64,000 nt of DNA. Origin: Talinum fruticosum (taxonomy: Eukaryota > Streptophyta > Magnoliopsida > Caryophyllales > Talinaceae). The DNA lies in the NCBI GenBank assembly GCA_021018815.1, contig JAITYX010000028.1:2604001-2668000 (forward strand), written 5' to 3'. The notes beneath the pieces are model-generated. The model saw only the letters and a list, made by a program, of their open reading frames with translations. It did no database searches and was not told the origin of the DNA. Of the stretch, positions 19,205-30,500 are shown one piece after another. The position numbers and the translations under genes were made by a program. How positions within the stretch are numbered: the first letter of the stretch is position 1; each line of letters begins with the position of its first letter.

Positions 19205-20734
19205 TGAAGACTCGGACTTTGCATGAGTAACATTCCGAATGACTCGCTAAGGAATTAGGTATAAACTCCATCTCTTATAAGTTTTGATTACAAGTCATTC
19301 TAATTGATATAGAAACTTTTCCGAGTGGTATATAATTTTTCTAAGTGTTACGAAACTATAGCATTTGTTTTCATTTGATTATGACTGACTCGGAAAGCAT
19401 ACTCATTGATCATCTTTCTACATCCGTAGTTCCGAGTCACTCGAGACAACACTCGGACTTAACGCATATTCAAACAATCACTCGATGCTCTTATACTCGA
19501 GTCCGACTTTATATTTTATGTTTTAATTAAATTACAGTGGTAATTCATCTTTCCAAGTCGACTTGTTTCATTTGAACTTTGTTAGTCTAGATCAAGTAGT
19601 ACTACTCGATATTCTTTATCCGACTTGATTTATGTCTAGATCGACTCAGTTGAAATTTGAGTATAATAAATATTAGACTCGGAAAATTCCACTCATTTTT
19701 GACTCGGATAATTATACACTTAATTATCTTAATTAAATTATTATCTCGTATCTAATCTTGGACCAAAGTATTTTATACTTTGAGAACCAAATTGATTTAC
19801 TTTTGTAGGTTATTTAAATGAGGTTATCCTACTTTTGAATTACAAAAGTAACCTAGCTTCAAGATGTCTAATCACCAACGGACAAGGCTTTTTCTACTTC
19901 GACCAAGGCCCGAAACCGTGTCGGGGTTGTCTGTTTCCAAAACCGAAAATCTTGAAGGTTAAGCTCAACGGTGGTGACCACCCTATTTTTCGAGATACCA
20001 CCAGTGGATTGGGACATCCTAAGGAGTCAAGAGCCGTTGGAGAACGTTCACAACTAAACGGATCTTTTCGAGTGACTCGGAAGAACCGTTACAACGATTC
20101 TGAGAGGACTTCTAATCGAAGCTAGTCACAACGACTAATCTGCGTGGTCATCTATAAATAGAAGCCAGCTCTCAAGACTTGAAGATTGCTGGAATCATTG
20201 TCAATACACATACTTAAGCAAAAGTCTTTGTATTCATATTCAATCTTCTACTTATAACTCCAACTCTATACTTAACTTCTTTCCGAGTTGTAAGGTCTTA
20301 TAATCGGTCACAACCTCTCTTCGACTTTCCGAGTAAGGTCCCTTGACCGAGCTGTAAGGGTTAACTTAGCTTAGTTGTCCCTAGTTGTAAAGGTTACCTC
20401 GGTTAGGAAGTACTAGATCGGATAAGGGAATTTCGAGTCTAGGAAAAACCTTGTAAGGAATTGTCTAAGGGAGCAATTCAGTTCGATCTATCTACTGTAT
20501 TTTGTGGATTCAAAATAGTGGATTTGACTTGTTACTTGGATTAGCACTGGCCGTGGTTTTCCGCCCCGGGAGGGTTTCCACGTAATTTCGAGTTATCATT
20601 TTTGAGTCCAATCTAGACTCGGATTGCTTCAAAGTCAATTTTAGACTTTATTCTTCTATTTATTGTTTAAATTTCCTCATCACCCTATTCAGCCCCCTTG
20701 AGGGTGACTAACTCTCTCCAAAAGCAAACCTTCA
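19205..20734 (+). mobile_element. 3' LTR of copia copy C
   Basis: Full LTR of 1,530 bp from TGAAGACTCGGAC to AGCAAACCTTCA, so the ends are TG...CA with a 5-bp inverted TGAAG/CTTCA. A TATA box (TATAAATA) lies at 20153-20160. Many copies of ACTCGGA or TCCGAGT are spread through U3. The end of U5 reads AGGGTGACTAACTCTCTCCA, which is shared with all other copies. Downstream 'CATGT' could be the target duplication, but the partner flank is lost. Confidence 0.85.
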
Positions 20735-21787
20735 CATGTTATTGACCTTTGATAGCCCTTTGAACCTAATTGCCTAACTCATTTGTCGGAACCCTCCTAA
20801 CTAGCCTTTGGCCAAACACATAACCTATTACCTACGCTAAGTCTAGTGGAGCTTCTTACTCATGTTGTCGGGTCGTTTGGGGTCTTTGATATGTTGTTGA
20901 TGATTTAAATATTTTTTTGAGTTGAGGGGTTTATTTGTATTGAGTATGAAATGATTTCCCCTCTTGGTTGTAAGGATGAGTACTTTGATGTTAAATGAGC
21001 TTTTTGATTTGTTAGAAATTCCTAATGCCAAGCATAGAAAACAAAAAGGGGAAAGAAAAAAGAACGAAAAGAAAGAAAAGAAATAAAAAAAGGAAAAGAA
21101 GTAATAATAAAATGTTTGGCATTTTGGAATATTCAGTTTGATCCTTATTAGTAAAGCTCATTTTCTAAAGTACTTGTCGGAGTTAGAGGTTGGGTGTAAT
21201 GAGTTATATTGTATGTTTTTGTTGGTTAGAGTACTAGAAGCTTCTTACTAATTAGCTTTTTAACTCCTCATTTTTCCCAAAAAATACAATATCCCTTTCT
21301 TACCCATTGCCTAAGCCCCGTTACAACCATATGAAGTCCTCTTGATTATCATGTTGCATGTTACGTATTAGTGGTGGCGAATAGAGAATTCAACCAAGCT
21401 TATGGTAGTTTGCATGATTGTGAGAGAGATTAAGTGAACCATGTATGAACCTAAACACATGAGTGGAGTGTTTTCACATTTCCAAAATAAGGTTCTACCG
21501 GTCTTTCTAACTCGCATTATTTTGCATGAGCCAATATGAATTGTTTAAGTGATAATTTGGGTAATTGATCTAATTTGTCTTTATGGTCATCAATGTGGTT
21601 TTTGAAAATTTTCTTTCCATCCGATTATTAAAAGATTTGGTGTGCTCATAGGCTATTGTTGATTAGGTTTTCCTTGTGTTACTTATGGTTGCCTATCTTG
21701 AGGAGGTTATGATTCTTTTGTTGGATTTCACTTTTGCTTTTTGACCTTACTTGAGGGCAAGCAAGGTTCAAGCATGGGGGAATTTAA
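20735..21787 (+). mobile_element. 3' internal end of an Athila-like Ty3/gypsy element
   Basis: Non-coding, AT-rich sequence ending in TTGAGGGCAAGCAAGGTTCA followed by AGCATGGGGGAATT (about 21750-21787). This is the typical PPT neighbourhood of plant Athila elements (recognised from memory of that family). A purine-rich AAAGAAAAGAAATAAAAAAAGG patch lies at about 21065-21100. No env-like reading frame could be recognised. Interrupted at its left by copia copy C. Confidence 0.5.
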
Positions 21788-23239
21788 TAAGTGCATGAAA
21801 TCATTAGTTTCTTAGGCATTTTGATGCTTTTCTTTTGAAAATTCGATTAATTGGAGTGTGTTTATGCTCCATTTTCGGTTTTACAATTGTCTTTTGGTGT
21901 TTTGAGATGATTGTGTAGATTTGATCACCAATACCAAGTATTTTGGACACTAGTAAGTGTTTCAAGCATTAAAAAGACCAGCACGGTCCAACTTTGCGAG
22001 TCAAAATGGTCGTTCCCCTTGATTTGTCAAAGATTGCACTTCCAGCAGCCAACACGGGCCACCCGTGTCCATAGAAACGACCCGTGTTGGAGGTAAGCTT
22101 GCCCGGGAACCTTTGCATCGAGCACGGGTTAGTCGTGTCGGAGGATACAACCCGTTTTCAATGTTTCCATCTCGTTTTGATGATCCAGCAGCTAACACGG
22201 GCAGCCCGTGTTGGCGGGCACGGCCCGTGTTAGCCATAATTTCGCGGAGACGCTTCGCTTTCACGGTTTTGGCTTTTGATTTCCTCTTAATGGCTTATTT
22301 AAGCCGATTTTTGTCCGATTTTTAGCATCTATTCCTGCATCCATCGGTAGTTCATCGTCCATATCCATTGCCATCATCCTACCTTCATTCATCCACATCA
22401 AACCAAATACAATTGAAGATCGAAGAAGAAGTTTAAAGTAGTTGCGGGATTTCTATTCGAAGTTGAGAGATTCAAGTGGGGTTCTTCAAGTCTATCATCT
22501 TACTTCTTCCTTTCTTGCTATTTGAGGTTTGATTTCCATGTATTGGATTTTATTAAGTTTTTAATAACAATGTATGAGTAGTTTAGCTTTTTCTAGGGAT
22601 TTGTGATCGAAACAATGAAGTTTGATTACTTTTCCATGATTTGTACTTGAATTCTTATTTTGATTAATAGAATGTTTGTTATCATGTTTATTAGTGTTTT
22701 GAAGGCCTAGAATACTTGTGTTTAGAGATTAATCTATCATGTGCTAAAAAGTGAAATAGAATAATCCAACGACCAACCTTTCTACCTAGTGTATGAAATT
22801 TGAGAAAAGATTAGTAAATTAGGGTATCACATTAATAATTTGAAATCTTTAACTTTGATTAACTTTGATTAACTTGAAAAGCATACGCAAGTTGTTTGTT
22901 AGGTTAATTAGAGCAATTCTATTTAGCATTGAAAGAGCGAGTAGAATTTTGTGATTATCGATCCTTGATTTAATTGAAAGAATAATTGCACAAATTATTT
23001 TTTAATAATTAAACTCATTGTTAGGAAAAAATCCCTATATGTTTTTATCCATTGATCAAATATTAAATTAGTTTTCTTGATTTTAGTTTTAGAATTAGAT
23101 TAGAGAAAGAAACAACTCCAAAAATCTGATTTGCTTAACAATTGAGTAGAGGGATAGTTTAGTGTGTTGTTAGATCAAGTCCTTGTGCGATCAACCTTGA
23201 CTAGCTACAATCATACACCATACGCTTACGGCCTATCAA
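21788..23239 (+). mobile_element. Athila-like gypsy LTR (3' end truncated)
   Basis: Starts just after the G-rich PPT with TTAATAAGTGCATG, a variant of the TGATAAGTGC start of Athila LTRs (TG changed to TA). It contains a GCTTATTTAAGCCGA promoter-like patch (22285-22305) and ends with the GATCAAGTCCTTGTGCGATC / GACTAGCTACAA block (23172-23212) usual near the 3' end of such LTRs. The PBS is absent, because sequence switches to another gypsy LTR at about 23240. Confidence 0.5.
22050..22235. repeat. Cluster of ACACGGG/CCCGTGT palindromes
   Basis: At least six half-sites, for example AACACGGGCCACCCGTGTCC (22051-22070), GACCCGTGTTGG, GCACGGGTTAGTCGTGTCGG (22123-22142) and ACACGGGCAGCCCGTGTTGG (22195-22214). 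They are arranged as short inverted repeats inside the Athila-like LTR. Confidence 0.7.
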
Positions 23240-24750
23240 CAGTCCTTTGGAAACACACTAGGGCACGAAACCCTAGAGGTGCCCGGTTGCCGTGCTCGCC
23301 ATCCGGTTCTATCCAGTTTTATTCTTTCCGATCCGGTTTAATCTTCATAATATCCTCGCCCGATTTTTGCTGCTGCTTTTGGACGGATGGTCGAGCACAA
23401 CCTTAGGTCACTTCCTTGACCTAACTCTGTCCCTATAAATAGAGAGTCTTGGCTCTCATTCCCACATGGCTTCTCGCCTTAGCATCACGCTCCCGAAACT
23501 CGCCTATGAGCTACTCGAATACTCTCATCTATATTCCGATCTCTTGGTCTCTTTTTCAGCCTATTCCTTCTCTACTTCCATCATACTCGATATATCTTAT
23601 CCCTAAACTCCATCGTTCACACATCCGCCTACTTACCTACACCAAAAACTCACAAAAATCCTTCCTTGATTCACCACCGTCGCATCAAGAGATCTAGATT
23701 CGAGATCCGGATCGGCAGGTGGGATAACTCGACTGATGCAGATCCAATTTTCACAAAGGTCTATTTTATTTCATGCTTTCTTTATCGCTTTCTATATTAT
23801 GGACAAACGATGTATCGCTATTAATTTCTTCCTGCCGATGTAATCTTTTAATTTTTTCGCTTTTCTTTCGCTTTCACTTTTTGCTTTTTCTTTTCGTTTA
23901 GGCCTTTATCACTTTCCTTTACTTTCTACTTTTATCACTTTCCTTAGCTATGTTTTGGTTGCTCTAATTATTTATCACATGTTATTGTTTGCTTGTGTTT
24001 TTCGCATTATTTAATTCACTACTTGAACTAGTAACGATTGTCTTCGGACGGGCGGAATGGAAGGGTTTATCCCTGCATTTCGTACCCTCACCCCGAATCC
24101 GATTCTCGGTTCAAAGACCGATGGAGTCATTTTTAGCCTCTTTTAGTCTTAGTTTTCCTATACTAAGATTGAGAGAGCATTTATTTTGTTTTTGTTAGGT
24201 TTTCTTTCCTAAAAGCTGACTGGCGACTCCCTTATATTTATTTCTTGTAAATCTGTTTCCTGGCTATTTTTTGTTTGAATTGTGAAAAAAAGGATCTAGA
24301 TCTACCCAGCCGGGGCAAAGGTCGAGGCCGATCACATCAACCGTGGCCTCCGGCCGGCACAGAGCCACCACTAGGTGCACGTTACCGCCGCCGCTGCCAC
24401 CACTAGGTGCGGGCGGGCTCGAGTCCAAACCAGGTGTTTTCACACCGGTTCGCCCTAGAGCCTCGCGGCAATAACAAAAACCCTAATTTTTTTTTTCGGT
24501 TAAGAGATAATATCCCGGAGTTCGAAAATAATTACTAAAAATAAAATGATTAATAAAAATCTTCAATCAAACTTTGCTTAGTTCGCTTTAAATTAGATTT
24601 AATAAAATTCGGAAATCTTAATAAAAGGTTCATCCCCACATTCCAAAATCGACTTTCAAAAAACCATCTTCAAAATCAATCTTTAAAAAGAGATCCGACA
24701 CAAGTGAGGAAGCTCGGAGGGCCCCGGTCGGCCGTGTTTCCTACTCCTAC
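23240..24750 (+). mobile_element. Gypsy LTR block 1 (5' truncated)
   Basis: Matches block 3 from GAAACACACTAGGGCACGAAA through the TATA box (TATAAATAGAGAG at 23434-23446), the transcribed TTGGCTCTCATTCC stretch and the CATCCCCACATTCCAAAATCG end. It ends at CTACTCCTAC (24750), close to the end of block 3 (CTCCTACA). The 5' part (about 0.5 kb of U3) is missing at the junction with the Athila-like LTR. Confidence 0.7.
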
Positions 24751-26017
24751 CCCAAAATTTTAAGTGGAACAGCTGCGTTTTGCTCCGGAGACTCCCTTGG
24801 AATCACGCTAGGGTACGAAACCCTAGAAATCCCCTTGTGGTCGACGCCGTGAACTAGGTCTTATTTCTTCTTTATCCCGGTTGTATCCGAGTCCAATCTT
24901 CAGAATATCTTAGCCTGGTTTTGCTATGGCTTTTGGACGGCTGACCGAGCTAATGCTAGGTCATTTCCTTAACGTAATCTCTGCTTATAAATAGAGAGCC
25001 TTGGCTCTCATTTCAACACGGCTTGCTGCCTTAGCATCACACTCGCTTTGTTCCACCTAGAATGGCTCATCCCTTACTCGTTATGCTATCGAAACCAGAT
25101 TAAGAGTTACTGAATACTCCCTTGGGTATTCCGATCTCTTGGTCTCTTTTTAGCCTTCTTCCCAATCTACGCTCCATTCCAACTACATCTAAACCTCGAA
25201 AGCTTCTCATACATCTCTCTACCTATCTCCACAAAATACTCACAAAAAAGCCATTTTAATTCACCATCGTCGCATCACCAAATGCAGATCCGAGATCCGA
25301 GATCAGCGAGTGGGACAAGCCGAGGGCACATATTCGATCTTCAATGATTTATTTTATTTGTATGCGTTTTTATTACTTTCCATATTGTGGACAAACGATG
25401 TATCACTTTTAATTCCTCCCCGTACGATGTAATCTTTTAGTTTTCTGCTTTCTTTTCTTTTCTCTTTGCCTTTTGTTTTTCTTTTCGTTTCGCTTTTCTT
25501 TTTGTTCTTGCTTTCTTTACCGCTTTCCTTATCACTGTCTTTTACTATGTTTGGTTGCTTTAATTTCATCTAGCATGTTGTTGTATGCTTGTGCTTTTCA
25601 CATTACTTTAATTCACTACTCGAACTAGTAATGGCCGTCTTCGGATGGGCGGAACGGAAGGGCTTATCCCTACGTTTCGTACCCTCGCCCCGAATCCGAT
25701 TCTCGATTCAAAGATCGATAAAGTCATTTGTAGCCTCTTTTGGTATTAGTTTTCCCATACTAAGATTGGAAGAGCAAAATTTTACTTTTGTTTTTGTTAA
25801 TTTTTCTTTCCTAAAAACTCACTTGCGACTCCTTTTCATTTATTTCTTCTAGATTCGCCTCCCAGCTATTTTTTGACTATAAGATAGAAAATAGGGATTT
25901 TGGATCTGCCAACCAGGGCGAGGCCGAGGCTAATCTCCTCAATCATGGTCTCCGGCCGGCACCACTTGGTACGAGCCGCCTCCTGCATCGAGTGGTAAGT
26001 AGGCGGGGCTCGGGTCT
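24751..26017 (+). mobile_element. Gypsy LTR block 2 (truncated at both ends)
   Basis: Begins in U3 at TTTTAAGTGGAACAGCTGCG, carries its TATA box at 24986-24993 (TATAAATAGAGAGCC), and stops inside the R-U5 part at GGCTCGGGTC, where block 3 starts with TGTAGCACC. Similar to blocks 1 and 3 in order and spacing, but clearly diverged. Confidence 0.7.
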
Positions 26018-28008
26018 TGTAGCACCTAAAAAGTGTCGTCCCTTATCTCTTTATTTCGTATGTTTATTCCGTTGGCCCGATAATGAAATCCCGAGTCCTA
26101 TTGGAGGATTTGGACCTCGGACTTTAATGGATTGGTGCGACATAAGCCCATAAACCACAAAGAACCCCTAGCTCCAAATAAATGACCTTTAGCCTTGGGT
26201 CGATCCACAAATCCCTTTTCTTTCGGACGATCAAAGAACTGGGTAGAGCCTTAAGAGATAATGGAGTCCAGTGTTGTGTGCCAGGAAATTCTAAGTTCAC
26301 AATACCGCATTTTACTTTTGTTCAAATCGGACAAGAGTCGAAGACCTAAAGACGGCGTTAAAGCGTTGCATTTCATGATCGGTAGCATCAAAGTCTTGCG
26401 TTTAAGCTTCACAAGACAGTCCATATGAGACTAGAAGCTTCTCCCCTCGGAAGAACGACGTGGCCAACGCTTACCTTCTAGAAGCACTAAGTGGAACACT
26501 GCGTTTTAGCTTGGAGACACACTAGGGCACGAAACCCGGGGTGCCCGGGTGGCCGGTGCTCGCCAACCGGATTCTCGTCTGGTTTTATCACCTTCTTATC
26601 CAGTTCAATCTCTTAGGATTTGGCCCGAGTTTATTTTCAGCTACTTAGACGGCTGGATGGAGGGAAACCCTAGGTCATTTGTGACCTTGGTCCTCTCCTA
26701 TAAATAGAGAGCCTTGGCTCTCATTCCCATACTGGCTTCGTGCCTTAGCATCACGTCGTAGAAAGCTAACCAGAATACTCTCATCTAAACATTACTTTGC
26801 CGAAATTACTACAAAACTTTCATCTTCTTTACTTGCTACCATTAAATCCGTTCAAAGAGCTAAAGAATATTTAGTTATTCCGATCTCCGGGCACTCATTC
26901 AACCGATCATTACTTTTCCTACATATATAATTCACAAAACAAATCACTTTTGTTTTCTTTGTCGCCGTTGCATCAAGAGATCCAGTGTGGAGATCCAGCT
27001 CGTAAAGGTGGGACAACCCGAGGGCAATTATTCGACCTTCGAACGATTTATTTATTTTCCTGCTTTTTATCACTTTCCATGTTGTGGTTTAAGAGATGTA
27101 ATCGCTTCTTTTAATTCCTCCCTGACCGATGTAATTCCTTTAGTTTTCACTTTTCTTTCCTTTATCGCTTTCTTTTCCACTTTCTTTATCGCTTTATTTA
27201 TTATGCTTGATTGCTTTTATTTATTGTCATAATATACCACTTGCTTATTTGTTTTACATTATTTAAATATACTACTCGAACTAATGATGGTCGTCTTTAG
27301 ACGGGCGGAATGGAAGAGTTTATCCCTACGTTTCGTACCCTTGCCCCCGAATTTGATTCTCGGTTCACGGATCGATGGAGTAATTTTAAGCCTCGTTTAG
27401 TCTTTGTTTTACCGTACTAAAATTGGAAGAGAAAACTTTAGTTTCGTTTTTTTAGTTTTTCTTTCCTAAAATCTGATCTGGTGACTCCTTTATTTTATGC
27501 TTAATTCTTGTCGAATCCGCATCCCGGTTGTTTACTAATTTGCTAGATAAAATTAATTAGGATTTTGGATTTGCCAACCGGGCGAGACCGAGGCCGACTC
27601 CATTAGACGCGGCTCGTGACCGGCGCCGGCCACCACCCGGTGCACGCCGCCACCTGCACCGAGTGGTCAATAGGCGAGCCTTCGGTCCAGATTGGTGTTT
27701 TCACATCAATCTAGTCCTAAAGCCCCACGGCAAAACCTAAGTCTTAATTTATATTTATCCTTTAATTAGTAAATAAGATCCCGAGAATTCTGAAAATAAA
27801 TTCTAAAATAAAATGGTTAATAAAACTGCCATTCAACTTTGATTAGTTCACTTTAAATCGATTTAATAAAATTCAAAAATATTAATAAAAGGTTCATCCC
27901 CACATTCCAAAATCGACCTTCTAAAAGCATCTTCATACTCGAACCCATTTAAAAAAAAAAAAAAGACCCAAAATAAGTGGGGAAGCTCGACTATCAGTAG
28001 CTCCTACA
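26018..28008 (+). mobile_element. Gypsy 5' LTR (block 3, complete)
   Basis: 1,991 bp from TGTAGCACCTAAAAAG to CTCCTACA, giving TG...CA ends. TATA box at 26699-26706 (CTATAAATAGAGAG). U3 contains two heat-shock-element-like palindromes, GAAGCTTC (26434-26441) and TTCTAGAA (26476-26483), about 220-265 bp upstream of the TATA box. The PBS follows directly. Confidence 0.75.
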
Positions 28009-28010
28009 AA

Positions 28011-28028
28011 GGGCGACTCCACTGGGGA
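28011..28028 (+). promoter_or_regulatory. Primer-binding site, tRNA-Arg type
   Basis: GGGCGACTCCACTGGGGA. It differs at the first base from TGGCGACTCCACTGGGGA, the PBS usual in Ogre-type elements and complementary to a tRNA-Arg 3' end. Located 2 bp after the LTR. Confidence 0.65.
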
Positions 28029-28764
28029 TAACTTTTTATTAAGAGGGTGAAACTTGAAAATTTTAGAATTGTGTTTTTTAATGTGTTTTCATTAGGCATC
28101 TCGCATTTAGCAACCTTTGAACTAGTATAAATATTGTTTTGGGCTCTAGGAAAACTTTATTGTACCTCTTGTTTTCCCTTTCTAGAGAGAGGCTCCCACT
28201 AGATCCTTTAGGTGGGCCCAACTAAGCCTCATTTCCCGAGGAAACGGTACCTCCTCCCTCGTAATGGACACTCTCGGGCTAAACCTTTTGGTTCACCAAG
28301 AGGCACCGAGAATTCTGGCTTATATCCTTGTCTATGCAACCCATGGGGACCAAATTCTCGGATTACGTGTCACCATGTATCCAAACTCTTGAACTCTTTG
28401 ACCATAGAACTTTTTGGACTTTTAGGTGTCACCCGGACTTCATTTGCATGCTTGAATGAGTGTGTGTGTTTTAGATTTAATCCTTTGTCTATGGGCCTTT
28501 AGGAATAGGTGAGGAGTGCTGATTAGACCCTTTTATGGGTGAAAATAAGACACTTTAATGAACTTCCTAGAGTCAGTCCATTATGTGCATTTAGCCAAAA
28601 GTCAAACTTCCTTCTCCTAATAGGGTTGATCCATTGTTTGCACTTCCGTGTCATTCCAAAATTGTTTCTATTAGTAGTCTAAGCAATTCCTATTTGTAAA
28701 AGGGTCTCACCAAAAGTCCCCTTCTCTAATTGTTTAGTCCTTTTTCTTTTATATTCTCATTTTT
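28029..28764 (+). other. Leader region of the gypsy element
   Basis: Between the PBS and the minisatellite. An open frame at 28212-28502 has no recognisable motif and is probably chance. T-rich with CATTTGCATG-like motifs that foreshadow the repeat unit downstream. Confidence 0.4.
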
Positions 28765-29108
28765 CATTTACATTAGCCAAAGAAAATCATCTCATATTAG
28801 GTGAGTCCATTTGCATTAGCCAAATAAAATCATCTCATCTTAGGTGAGTCCATTTGGATTAGCCAAATAAAATTATCTCATATTAGGTGAGTCCATTTGC
28901 ATTAGCCAAATAAAATCATCTCATCTTAGGTGAGTCCATTTGGATTAGCCAAATAAAATTATCTCATCTTAGGAGAGTCAATTTGCATAAGCCAAATAAA
29001 ATCATCTCATATTAGGTGAGTCCATTTGCATTAGTCAAATAAAATCATCTTATCTTAGGTAAGTCCATTTGAATTACCCAAGTAAGATCATCTCATGTTA
29101 GATAAGTC
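28765..29108 (+). repeat. Minisatellite, eight 43-bp units
   Basis: Eight consecutive units start at 28765, 28808, 28851, 28894, 28937, 28980, 29023 and 29066. Each is close to CATTTGCATTAGCCAAATAA followed by AATCATCTCATCTTAGGTGAGTC. Units alternate partly between GCATTAG and GGATTAG and between CATC and TATC. A decayed ninth and a displaced part-unit follow to about 29185. Lies in the leader of the gypsy element, and Ogre-type elements are known for variable tandem repeats. Confidence 0.9.
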
Positions 29109-29600
29109 TTTTTGCATTTAGGATTCATTTTTCTAATAGGTGAGTCCATTTTTTTCATCCGCATTTAGTCCAAAATAAAATCATCTCAAATAAGGAAATG
29201 CACTATCATATAGAAAGCATCCTTTCTTTAGGGGTCTTTCATTAGATTATCATCTTAATTAAGTCATGCATCATGTCATCATGTCATCCTCTTAATGCAT
29301 CCAAAAAAAGCCTCCTTAGTTTCTTCGAGTCTTGCGCTTAAGTCCCTTCCTCCTAAAAGTGATCTTCTCTCACATGGTCCTAAGCTGAATGTTTAAAAAG
29401 GAAAAAGTCGAAGAAGCTGAATGTTTGAGAAGCGAAACGGCCTTGGTTTTGCCGCCTCCACCTGTTTTGTCTCCTCCAAGTAGCCTCAAATGCAAATCCC
29501 TAAACACGAATCCAAATCTCAGCCTCGATTCCTGTTTAGATCAAATAGAACGGATGTCAAGGAGTCATCCATGTTCAGTAGTCATTACTTCGATCACAAG
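29109..29600 (+). other. Leader to gag transition of the gypsy element
   Basis: Decayed repeat sequence to about 29185. From 29389 an open frame (MFKKEKVEEAECLRSETA) and its neighbour frame may be the N-terminal, variable part of Gag. No domain is identifiable. Confidence 0.35.
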
Positions 29601-30500
29601 GGATTCAATTCAATCCCTAAAAGTAAACTACCTCCTAAGGTTACCATGCCTAATATCAAGTTCAAAGGTTCTGCAAATCCCCATCATCATGTATGTAACT
29701 TCTTAGGAGCAATGACTCTTAAGAACATTCCTGAAGATACTTACCATATCATCTTCCTCTCGGACATTTGATACTAATGTAATGAAGTGGAATAACGTGG
29801 CTGACCCACCTAAGGTTGCCAACTGGACTGATTTGTGTAAGGAGTTCCTTCATCAATACTTTTATAACATTGATTTACCTATTACTCTTAGAGACTTGGA
29901 ATTAATCAAGTGAGGCAAGAAGGAGAGCTTCACGGATTTCCTTACCGGATGAAGAGCAAAGGCAACCCATATGGTTGATCGACCATCCGACAAGGACTAA
30001 GTTCGAATCATTGTAAAAAACCTTCAGCCCAAATACAATCAGCACCTCAAATTTCTACCCATGATAAACTTTTCAACCCTTAGAGATGCTGGTTTGCTTG
30101 ATAGAAGAAGAGTTGTCTACCGCCCTACAAAAGTCACGACTGGATATAGAGGTAATTATCATTCCAAAGATAAGAAAACATACAATACTTGCAATGCTAA
30201 CAAGGGTGCAGATGTCAATGCCCTCAACAGGTATACGGACTACACTCCTATTAACACTACTTACGCCAAAGCCCTTGACCGTCTCTTAGAAAAGGGAAAG
30301 AGTAGAATTGCCACCTATTAGATCGGAATAAGAAACCGCGAAACAATCTAAAAATTAGGACGCGGGAAAATTTTACAAATACCATCATGCACGAGGACAT
30401 GATATTGAAGGGTATTGCACATTCAAGAATAAACTAGAAAACATGTTCCGAAATGGCCAACTAACCTTGCTTAAGGCTTCCATAAACCAAGCAACAAGAT
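29601..30500 (+). pseudogene. gag: Gag of the Tat/Ogre-like gypsy element
   Basis: Retrotrans_gag-type domain. LPPKVTMPNIKFKGSANPHH lies at about 29628-29690, then LKNIPEDTYHIIF, WTDLCKEFLHQYFYN (about 29825-29870) and LPITLRDLELIK, followed by a stop, then KESFTDFL, KATHMVDRPS and VKNLQPKYNQHL (about 30013-30050). A CCHC-like block at about 30370-30470 reads YKYHHARGHDIEGYCTFKNK, with the first two Cys replaced by Tyr. Gag would form the particle. At least four stops or frameshifts are present, so the copy is dead. Confidence 0.75.

Larger units (their letters stand above)
12508..20734 (+). mobile_element. Copia copy C (Sirevirus-like): gag tail to 3' LTR
   Basis: Starts inside the gag zinc-knuckle region, joined to the RNase H end of copy B, and continues through Gag C-terminus, protease, integrase, RT, RNase H, accessory ORF, PPT and a full 1,530-bp 3' LTR. 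Order protease-integrase-RT-RNase H is the copia order. The coiled-coil Gag extension, long LTR and 3' accessory ORF mark the Sirevirus lineage. The 5' LTR and most of gag are missing. Right flank after 20734 is Athila-like gypsy DNA. Confidence 0.85.

Noticed and set aside
25354..25569. 71-codon Lys/Glu/Ser-rich minus-strand frame
   Set aside because: It is the complement of a T/C-rich tract in gypsy LTR block 2 (TTTTCTTTTCTC). Low complexity, not a gene.
28212..28502. 96-codon frame in the gypsy leader
   Set aside because: No domain, no neighbour support, and atypical composition. Ogre-type elements may have an ORF ahead of gag, but nothing here supports it.
28765..29108. Possible CRISPR-like array
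   Set aside because: Units are contiguous with no unique spacers, in plant DNA inside a retrotransposon. It is a minisatellite.
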